The notes below the pieces were generated by a model. It worked only from the letters and a program-made list of their open reading frames with translations, was not told the DNA's origin and did not search any database. A DNA stretch of 40,837 nucleotides, taken from Bordetella parapertussis. GTDB lineage: Bacteria > Pseudomonadota > Gammaproteobacteria > Burkholderiales > SG8-41. Below are positions 32,938-39,465 of this stretch, piece after piece. A program made the position numbers and the translations under genes. The first letter of the stretch is position 1. Each line of letters starts with the position of its first letter. The DNA is taken from positions 1 to 40,837 of the forward strand of contig CAMBCF010000038.1 in NCBI GenBank assembly GCA_945864585.1, read 5' to 3'.

Positions 32938-34560
32938 CTACGATTGCTGATAAAGCCGGTAGCGCTCAATCTTGTCGCCGGGGCGGCTACCCTCCCATAT
33001 TTTGCGCCAGTTAGCGCCGACAGCGGGCTCTTCCCGCGCCACGCCCTGCAGCAGCAGTAAATCACAGTTGCGCGTCTGCGCTGCGACGTCGTTACGATGC
33101 GTGATCACGTTGGCGTAATAGTGCAGCATGGCGCGTTGCGAATCACCGAGGTTGTAGCTGGCGACGCAGTTGTATTGGCGTGGCAGGCTTTGCTGCAGGC
33201 TGGTGAAAACCGCACGGTAACTTTTGCCGGTATCGACCCAGCCCACAAACAATATCGCCGTCAGCCCCCACAACACCGTCACCCCGGCGGCCCATACCAG
33301 CGCCGGGCGTTCGGCGGAGCGCTTGAGTCTGGCGAGCAGCACAAACCACGCCACGGTGTAGCAAGCCGCCAGCGTGAACGGCAGCAACTTCAATCCCGGC
33401 GCGTAGCCGGGTTGCAGGCGATGCAGGTGCGCGTGCAGCCTTGCGGGCACCCCGAGTTCAAGGCCGGTCCAGTAAAACCACGCCACCACGATAAAAACGG
33501 TGGTGCCGGTGACGCCAAACCAGTACCACGCGTTCGCTGCACCGCGCCGCAACGTACGCAGGCCCGGCACTGCCAGCAGCGCCGCCGCCGGCAGCAGGAT
33601 CAGCGCGTACACATCGCGCGCGCCGCTGCCGATGGACAACAGCAGCAAGGTGATCACAAACCCCGTCAACGGCAACGCTATCGCGGGCGTGGCGGGCATA
33701 ACAATGGGCTCGCGTCGCGTCGCCGATTGCATCCGTTGCACCCACAGCGTCCACAAACACAGCGCCCATACTGGCCATGCGTGCCACGGCAAAATGCGCA
33801 AATAGAACCATACTTCGCGCCCCGTTCCACTGAGCATGGCATAAAGATCACGTTGCAGCCAGGCTTCAAGTAAAGCGGGTGCGCGCAGATACAGCGCCAG
33901 CGGCCAGGCCACGATCAACGGTGTTGCAATCACCGCCGCGGTGAGTAAGGCCCGTGCGTAGCTTCGGCTGCGCCACGCTTGTGACACCGCTGGCAGCGCG
34001 GCGGCAATGAGCATGAGGATCAGCGTTTCCAGCACGCCCTGCGACAAAAACACCATGCCGGCTGCAAGTCCCAGCAGCGCGCCGCCACGCAGCGGCACAC
34101 GCAAAGCCAGCGCCAGTGCGTAGTAGGCCAGCGCAAAGCCCGCCAGCGGTGCGCTGTCGGTGATGATTTCGTGGCTGCGCAGCACCAGGCCAAAACAACC
34201 CAGCAACAACAGCGCGGCAATCGCGCCGTTGCCCTTGCCGTGCAATTCGCGGCTCGCCAGTGCGCAAAACAATAACGTCAGCGCCATATAGAGGCCGGTG
34301 GCGAGGCGCGCGCCGTCGTGCAAAGGCAGCAGCGGAGAGGCGACAAGCGCGGTGACCGCCGCGGTCAGATAGTAGAGCGGTGGCTCGTCCAGATACGACT
34401 CGCCGGCGAGCGTGGGGACTAGCCATGATCCGCCGCGCAGCATGTCGTAAATCACGCCAAAGGTGTACGCCTCGTCGGTTTTCCACGGGTCGCGGCCGAT
34501 CAGACCGGGCACGATCCAGGCCACACATAACAAACCGATGAGCAGATGGCGTTGTGACAT
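32938..34560 (-). CDS. GT39/ArnT-like membrane glycosyltransferase
   Basis: 540 residues with about eleven to twelve hydrophobic helices and a soluble C-terminal domain. It has the polyprenyl-phosphate sugar transferase motifs: GRDPWKTDEAYTFGV in the first loop with the catalytic Asp-Glu, and YLDEPPLYYLTAAVTAL. Members (ArnT, PMT) move a sugar from a lipid-phosphate carrier to lipid A or protein on the periplasmic side. The acceptor cannot be read from sequence. It starts at ATG 34560, with GGAGG upstream (the GGAAGGAGG complement lies on the + strand next to the start, so the minus-strand site is weak). It is alone, 90 bases upstream of the bktB promoter. Confidence 0.85.
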   Translation of the reverse strand: MSQRHLLIGLLCVAWIVPGLIGRDPWKTDEAYTFGVIYDMLRGGSWLVPTLAGESYLDEPPLYYLTAAVTALVASPLLPLHDGARLATGLYMALTLLFCALASRELHGKGNGAIAALLLLGCFGLVLRSHEIITDSAPLAGFALAYYALALALRVPLRGGALLGLAAGMVFLSQGVLETLILMLIAAALPAVSQAWRSRSYARALLTAAVIATPLIVAWPLALYLRAPALLEAWLQRDLYAMLSGTGREVWFYLRILPWHAWPVWALCLWTLWVQRMQSATRREPIVMPATPAIALPLTGFVITLLLLSIGSGARDVYALILLPAAALLAVPGLRTLRRGAANAWYWFGVTGTTVFIVVAWFYWTGLELGVPARLHAHLHRLQPGYAPGLKLLPFTLAACYTVAWFVLLARLKRSAERPALVWAAGVTVLWGLTAILFVGWVDTGKSYRAVFTSLQQSLPRQYNCVASYNLGDSQRAMLHYYANVITHRNDVAAQTRNCDLLLLQGVAREEPAVGANWRKIWEGSRPGDKIERYRLYQQS

Positions 34561-34799
34561 GGAAGGAGGGCCCCGCGCGCTGTTCTCTTTATTGTTTTAG
34601 CGTGTGACGATTATCGCACTTTTCATGGCTTGCCCAGCCATGCACAACAAGAGTGCGCGATGCACCACGGCGCCGCACCGAATAGGCGCGTTAGATCTAG
34701 CCGGGCGCTGCGACGGCCTTGCGCCGGCTTGCGGTGGAAAAAGAAAATTTTCATAAAAACAGATAGTTACATAAGTTCTGTGCAGCTTTATTTGATCGC

Positions 34800-34815
34800 T
34801 GGCACGCAATCTGCT
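34800..34815 (+). promoter_or_regulatory. Sigma-54 (-24/-12) promoter of the cyanate operon
   Basis: TGGCACGCAATCTGCT matches the sigma-54 consensus TGGCACG-N4-TTGCW except for C at the first T of TTGC; the GG and GC are ten bases apart. Transcription would start near 34826, with a GAGGAG ribosome-binding site at 34838-34843 before ATG 34850. I saw no clear activator site in the 34561-34799 region. Confidence 0.75.
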
Positions 34816-34849
34816 GATCACTGTACTAACCCCGCTAGAGGAGCTTGCA

Positions 34850-36220
34850 ATGACCGATGCTACAAAAATTTACGATGCCAGCGTTTCGTTGTCCGCGACC
34901 TGTTCGTGCGGCAAGCATGATTCAGTAAAGGAGCACGAGGCCGCGCGTGATGCGCACGTCCCCGTTGACCACGAAGTGCTCGGCCGCGAAGTCATCGAGT
35001 CCGCGATGGTGCGCGCGTTGTTTCCCGACGATCGCGCGCGCCGGCGCTTTCTTCGCGCCGTGGGCGCGAATACCGCGATGGCGGCGATCGCGAACGTGCT
35101 GCCCATCGGCGCAATGCAGGCGCTGGCGCAGGACAAGCGGGCGCCGGAAAAAAAGAATCTCAAGATCGGATTCATTCCGATCACCTGCGCGACACCCCTG
35201 ATCCTGGCGCACCCGCTGCGTTACTACGCTGCCGAAGGGCTGGAAGTCGAAGTGATCAAGACCGCGGGCTGGGCATTGATCCGCGACAAGGTGTTGAACA
35301 AAGAGTATGACGCCTCGCACATGCTGGCGCCGATGCCGATCGCAATTTCGATGGGGGTTGGTTCATCGGCGCAGGCGATGAACGTGGCGACCATCCAGAA
35401 CATCAACGGCCAGGCGATCACCCTGGCGAACAAGCACAAGAACAATCGCGATCCCAAGATGTGGAAGGGTTTCAAATTCGCCGTGCCGTTCGAGTTTTCG
35501 ATGCACAATTTTCTGCTGCGTTATTACGTCGCCGAGCATGGTATTGATCCGGACAAGGACATTCAGATTCGCGTGGTGCCGCCGCCGGAAATGGTGGCCA
35601 ACCTGCGCGCCGGCAACATCGACGGTTATCTCGGCCCCGATCCGTTTAACCAGCGCGCGGTGTACGAAGAAATCGGCTTCATCCACCTTCTGTCGAAAGA
35701 GTTGTGGGACGGCCATCCGTGTTGTTCGTTCGCCGCGCCCACGGCGTTTGTCAAAGAAGCGCCCAATTCGTTTGCGGCATTGTTCCGCGCGGTGTTGAAA
35801 GCCGCGGCGCTGGCGCGCGACCCGAATAACCGCAAGACCATCGCCGAATCGATTGCGCCGGCCAATTATCTGAATCAGCCGGTGGCGGTGCTGGAGCAGG
35901 TGTTGACGGGCCGCTACGCCGACGGGCTGGGCAACATCAAGAATGATCCCAAGCGCGTCGATTTTGATCCGTTTCCCTGGTACTCGATGGCCACCTGGAT
36001 CATGACCCAGATGAAGCGCTGGGGTTACGTCAAGGGTGATGTGCGCTGGAAGGATTTGACCGAGCAAATCTATCTGGCCACCGACGCGCGCAAACACATG
36101 GCAGCGATGGGTTACAAACCGCCGTCGGAGAATTACCGAAAAATTACCGTCATGGGCAAGGTATTTGACCACACCGCGCCGGATGCGTATGTCGCGAGTT
36201 TTGCCATAAAGCGAACGTGA
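34850..36220 (+). CDS. NrtA/CmpA-type ABC substrate-binding protein (cyanate operon)
   Basis: Periplasmic receptor of 456 residues in the nitrate/bicarbonate/cyanate family; beside cyanase it most likely binds cyanate (inference). Family marks: KIGFIPITCATPLILAHPL, VIKTAGWALIRDKVLNKEYDASHMLAPMPIAIS, NINGQAITLANKHK, GFKFAVPFEFSMHNFLLRYY, and DGYLGPDPFNQRAVYEEIGFIHLLSKELWDGHPCC. The Tat signal RRRFLRAVGA starts at about residue 64, behind an unusually long N-terminal region with CSCGKH (18-23). The start ATG has GAGGAG seven bases upstream. Its stop codon is in a repeat element. Confidence 0.93.
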   Translation: MTDATKIYDASVSLSATCSCGKHDSVKEHEAARDAHVPVDHEVLGREVIESAMVRALFPDDRARRRFLRAVGANTAMAAIANVLPIGAMQALAQDKRAPEKKNLKIGFIPITCATPLILAHPLRYYAAEGLEVEVIKTAGWALIRDKVLNKEYDASHMLAPMPIAISMGVGSSAQAMNVATIQNINGQAITLANKHKNNRDPKMWKGFKFAVPFEFSMHNFLLRYYVAEHGIDPDKDIQIRVVPPPEMVANLRAGNIDGYLGPDPFNQRAVYEEIGFIHLLSKELWDGHPCCSFAAPTAFVKEAPNSFAALFRAVLKAAALARDPNNRKTIAESIAPANYLNQPVAVLEQVLTGRYADGLGNIKNDPKRVDFDPFPWYSMATWIMTQMKRWGYVKGDVRWKDLTEQIYLATDARKHMAAMGYKPPSENYRKITVMGKVFDHTAPDAYVASFAIKRT

Positions 36221-36326
36221 AGGGTGACGGTGCAAGGGCGTGAACGGGTAAACGAGTGAACGAGTAACCCCGCATGCTAGCGAGGTGGTTTTACCCGTTC
36301 ACCCGTTAACTCGTTCAACCGTTCAC
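36217..36326. repeat. Octamer palindrome inside the cyanate operon
   Basis: After GTGAAGG and GTGACGG (containing the receptor stop 36218-36220), four octamers GTGAACGG, GTAAACGA, GTGAACGA, GTAACCCC (36240-36271). After a centre with CGCATGCTAGCG they are followed by five inverse octamers GGTTTTAC, CCGTTCAC, CCGTTAAC, TCGTTCAA, CCGTTCAC (36287-36326). It separates receptor and permease genes. Confidence 0.9.
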
Positions 36327-36345
36327 GAATTTCAAAGGAATCAGC

Positions 36346-37182
36346 ATGGACAAGAACATGGGCATCCGCGCCGGCGCGCTGTCGCTGGTGATTTTCCTGT
36401 TTTTATTGGGCATTTGGCAAGCGGCTACGTTCACCAGCGATAAGCCCGGCGGCGCGCTTACCGAGTACGAGCAACTGATGGGCAAGAGCGTGAAGAAGTC
36501 CGACGGCCTGCCCACGCCTGCGCAAATGGGGCAGGCCGTGGTGAAGCATTTATCCGATCCGTTTTATGACAAGGGGCCGAACGACAAAGGCATCGGCATT
36601 CAACTCGCGTACTCGCTTGCGCGAGTCGCGGGCGGATTTGTATTGGCGGCGCTGCTGGCGATTCCGCTCGGATTTTTGATCGGCATGTCGCCGTTGCTGT
36701 ACCGCGCGCTGGATCCGTTCATTCAGGTGTTAAAGCCGATTTCACCGCTGGCATGGATGCCGCTGGCGCTCTACACCATCAAGGATTCGGCCACCTCGTC
36801 GATCTTCGTCATCTTCATCTGCTCGGTGTGGCCGATGCTGATCAATACCGCCTACGGCGTCGCCTCCGTGCGGCGCGACTGGCTGAACGTCGCGCGCACG
36901 CTCGAAGTGAGCATCATGCGCAAGGCGTTTCTCGTAATTTTGCCGGCCGCGGCGCCCACCGTTATGACTGGCATGCGCATCTCGATGGGCATTGCGTGGC
37001 TGGTGATCGTGGCGGCAGAAATGCTGGTCGGCGGCACCGGCATCGGCTACTTCGTGTGGAACGAGTGGAACAACCTGTCGCTGACCAATGTGATTTTCGC
37101 GATTCTGATGATCGGCGTGGTGGGCATGGCGCTCGATCTGATGTTCGGTGCGTTGCAAAAACTAGTCACCTATGTCGAGTAA
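36346..37182 (+). CDS. ABC transporter permease (NrtB/CynB-like)
   Basis: Inner-membrane permease, 278 residues, five or six helices. The EAA loop is in LEVSIMRKAFLVILPAAAPTVMTGMRI, the contact site for the ATPase. An N-terminal signal-anchor helix (residues 6-26) and a periplasmic loop of about 60 residues (ALTEYEQLMGK...LPTPAQMG) precede SLARVAGGFVLAALLAIPLGFLIG, as in NrtB and TauC-type permeases. The start ATG has AAAGGAA eight bases upstream. The ATPase starts three bases after the stop, so those two are tightly coupled. Confidence 0.93.
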   Translation: MDKNMGIRAGALSLVIFLFLLGIWQAATFTSDKPGGALTEYEQLMGKSVKKSDGLPTPAQMGQAVVKHLSDPFYDKGPNDKGIGIQLAYSLARVAGGFVLAALLAIPLGFLIGMSPLLYRALDPFIQVLKPISPLAWMPLALYTIKDSATSSIFVIFICSVWPMLINTAYGVASVRRDWLNVARTLEVSIMRKAFLVILPAAAPTVMTGMRISMGIAWLVIVAAEMLVGGTGIGYFVWNEWNNLSLTNVIFAILMIGVVGMALDLMFGALQKLVTYVE

Positions 37183-37185
37183 CCC

Positions 37186-38094
37186 ATGAGACCCTCGTTT
37201 CTGCTCGCCGAAGGACTTGCGAAAAAATTTCCCGGCGCGCGCGGCCAGCCGGATTTGACGGTATTCGATGATGTGCATTTCACCATCGAAAAAGGCGAGT
37301 TCGTGTGCATCATCGGCCACTCCGGCTGCGGCAAGACCACGATCCTGAACGTGCTCGCCGGGCTGGATACCGCAAGCGCCGGCAACGTGGTGATGGATGG
37401 GCGCGAAGTGTCCGGCCCCAGCCTCGAACGCGGCGTGGTGTTTCAGGGCCACGCGCTGATGCCGTGGCTGTCGGCGAAAAAGAACGTTGAATTCGCAGTG
37501 CGTTCACGCTGGCCCGATAAATCCCGAAAAGAAATCGATGAACATTGCCAGCGTTACCTGGAACTGGTTGGTTTGGCCGGCTCCGAGCACAAAAAGCCAT
37601 CAGAACTTTCAGGCGGCATGAAGCAGCGCGTCGGCATTGCGCGCGCGTTTGCGATTGAACCCAAAATGCTGCTGCTGGATGAGCCGTTCGGCGCGCTGGA
37701 TGCGCTCACGCGCGGCAACATTCAGGAAGAACTGGTGAAAATCTGCGCCGCCACCCATCAAACCGTATTCATGATTACCCACGATGTCGATGAAGCGATT
37801 TTACTTGCCGACAAAATCCTGCTGATGTCCAACGGCCCGCATGCGCGTATTGCCGAAATCGTGGTCAACACGCTGCCGAAGAACCGCTCGCGTGAGACGC
37901 TGCATAAAGAGCCGCGCTACTACGCGATACGCAATCATCTGGTGGATTTTCTGGTGAGCCGTTCCAAGCGCTTCAGCGAAGAATTGCCGGAGGATTACGA
38001 TGCGAAGAATCCGCCGCTGGTGATGCCCGGTGTGGAGCCACCACCACCCGTTGCACCTGTTGAATCAGCCAAAGTCGTCAATCTCAGAAACTAA
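37186..38094 (+). CDS. ABC transporter ATP-binding protein (NrtD/CynD-like)
   Basis: Cytoplasmic ATPase of the cyanate/nitrate-type importer, 302 residues. Walker A is GHSGCGKTT, the signature is [15 protein letters not shown], Walker B is [15 protein letters not shown], and the switch His is in [12 protein letters not shown]-terminal extension (about residues 255-302, ending in the Pro-rich [14 protein letters not shown]) is longer than in simple SsuB/TauB proteins but lacks the second receptor-like domain of NrtC. It is coupled to the permease and 23 bases upstream of cynS. Confidence 0.93.
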   Translation: MRPSFLLAEGLAKKFPGARGQPDLTVFDDVHFTIEKGEFVCIIGHSGCGKTTILNVLAGLDTASAGNVVMDGREVSGPSLERGVVFQGHALMPWLSAKKNVEFAVRSRWPDKSRKEIDEHCQRYLELVGLAGSEHKKPSELSGGMKQRVGIARAFAIEPKMLLLDEPFGALDALTRGNIQEELVKICAATHQTVFMITHDVDEAILLADKILLMSNGPHARIAEIVVNTLPKNRSRETLHKEPRYYAIRNHLVDFLVSRSKRFSEELPEDYDAKNPPLVMPGVEPPPPVAPVESAKVVNLRN

Positions 38095-38117
38095 CCCTAA
38101 CCTGCGAGGAGAGCACT

Positions 38118-38600
38118 GTGAAAGCATCCGCTGTCAACACAAGCGTACACCGACCGATGACCCGTTTTGACGTTACCGAACTGGTAGTCGAGGCGCGTCT
38201 GAAAAAAGGTCTGACCTGGGCGAAAATCGCCAAGACGGTAGGCGAGAGCAAGGAATGGACTACCGCTGCGCTGCTCGGGCAAATGAAAATGACCAAGGCG
38301 CAAGCTGTGGCCGCCGGCAAACTGCTGGGCCTGCCGCCGTATGCGGTGCTGCTGCTGCAGCAAGTGCCGTACAAGGGCTCGCTGCCGACCGCGGTGCCGA
38401 CTGACCCGCTGATTTACCGCTTTTATGAATTGGTGAGTGTCTACGGCACCACCTTCAAGGAATTGATACACGAAGAATTCGGCGACGGCATCATGAGCGC
38501 CATCGATTTCAAAATGGATATGCAGCGGCTGCCCGATCCGAACGGCGATCGCGTGAGCATTACCATGAGCGGCAAGTACCTTCAGTACAAGACTTATTAG
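38118..38600 (+). CDS. cynS: Cyanate hydratase (cyanase)
   Basis: Converts cyanate and bicarbonate to ammonia and two CO2, so it detoxifies cyanate and supplies nitrogen. It is 160 residues with the catalytic residues in place: Arg101 and Glu104 in IYRFYELVSVYG, and Ser127 in GIMSAIDF (Escherichia coli Arg96, Glu99, Ser122). The N-terminal helix bundle (LTWAKIAKTVGESKEWTTAALLGQ) is intact. The start is GTG 38118 with GAGGAG six bases upstream. It closes a receptor-permease-ATPase-cyanase operon behind a sigma-54 promoter. Confidence 0.97.
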   Translation: MKASAVNTSVHRPMTRFDVTELVVEARLKKGLTWAKIAKTVGESKEWTTAALLGQMKMTKAQAVAAGKLLGLPPYAVLLLQQVPYKGSLPTAVPTDPLIYRFYELVSVYGTTFKELIHEEFGDGIMSAIDFKMDMQRLPDPNGDRVSITMSGKYLQYKTY

Positions 38601-38664
38601 AACGGACGCGTTGCGCCGTTCCAATTCTGCGGGATGGAACAGACGGCTTTGCCGCTGTTCATCC
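38600..38664 (+). terminator. Two hairpins after cynS
   Basis: Hairpin 1: GAACGG-A-CGC, loop GTT, GCG-CCGTTC (38600-38621), starting at the last base of the stop codon. Hairpin 2: GGATG-G-AACAG-A-CGGC, loop TTT, GCCG-CTGTT-CATCC (38632-38664), with two bulges. Neither has a T-run, so they may be attenuating or stabilising rather than classic terminators. Confidence 0.45.
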
Positions 38665-38687
38665 TGCAGTAGCGATGGGGGAGAGGA

Positions 38688-39350
38688 ATGAAAGCTGGAT
38701 TTCGTCTGGGCGTGTACGTTTTCAAAGACGCGGAAATCGTCGATTACGCTGCGCCGTATGGGGTGTTTTCGGTGGCGCGGCGGCTGGATCCGGAACTCGA
38801 TGCTTTTCTGATCGCCGATGCCATGCGTCCGGTGCAAACGCAGGCCGGTTTCACGGTGTGCCCCAATTATTAGTTTAATGATGCGCCCGATATGGATGTG
38901 TTTCTGATCCCCGGCGGTTTCGGCACGCGCCAGGAAATGCACAATGGCCGCCTGCATGGCTTCATTCGAAGCCTGCCGCAAAGCTGTCTTATCACCAGCG
39001 TTTGCACCGGCTCGTGGATTTATGCCAAAACGGGTTTGCTCGACGGCCGCGCCGCAACCAATCGCAAAGAGCCCGATCGTCTCGAAGCGTCGAACATGGG
39101 CAAGGTGCCGATCGATCGATTGCGTGAGATGGCGCCTGCCTGCCGCGTCAGCCGCGCGCGGGTGGTGGATGCGGGCCGCATTATCACCGCCGGCGGCATT
39201 TGTTCGGGCATGGAGATGGGCTTTCACCTGCTGCGGCGCGCGGGTTATGACGATAAATTCATCAACGATGTCGCGCGCGTGATGGAATACGCCGCAGCCT
39301 ACGACGTGTATCGCGACGATATCGAATACGACACGCCGCAGAAATCGTAG
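38688..39350 (+). pseudogene. DJ-1/PfpI (isonitrile hydratase-like) gene with in-frame TAG
   Basis: One frame encodes a DJ-1/PfpI protein of about 220 residues but is interrupted by TAG at 38871-38873 (VCPNY*FNDAPDMDVFLIPGG). Both sides are otherwise intact: the N-terminal GVYVFKDAEIVDYAAPYGVFSVAR, and downstream the nucleophile elbow SVCTGSWIYAKTGLLDGR and GGICSGMEMGFHLLRRAGY. The start ATG has a strong GGAGAGGA. The layout resembles isonitrile hydratase and GlxA-type DJ-1 domains. A Ser codon (TCG) mutated to TAG would explain it. A sequencing error, or a strain-specific nonsense mutation, are both possible. It follows cynS by 87 bases. Confidence 0.8.
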
Positions 39351-39435
39351 GGCGCAATGCTTTGCTTCAAGTGTTCCCTTGTCCCTATTGCGCCGAATGC
39401 ATCGTGCAGCAACGATCGGCCCGGATACACCATAA

Positions 39436-39465
39436 TCCGGCTTTCACACTGAACTGAAAGCCGGA
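39436..39465 (+). promoter_or_regulatory. Hairpin overlapping the transferase start codon
   Basis: Arms TCCGGCTTTCA (39436-39446) and TGAAAGCCGGA (39455-39465) form a perfect 11-bp stem with an 8-base loop. The right arm covers the ribosome-binding region and the A of the ATG, so folding would block initiation. Confidence 0.6.

Noticed and set aside
34561-34799. NtrC-type binding site upstream of the sigma-54 promoter
   Set aside because: GTGC and GCAC words occur near 34660-34680 but no dyad with NtrC spacing is convincing.
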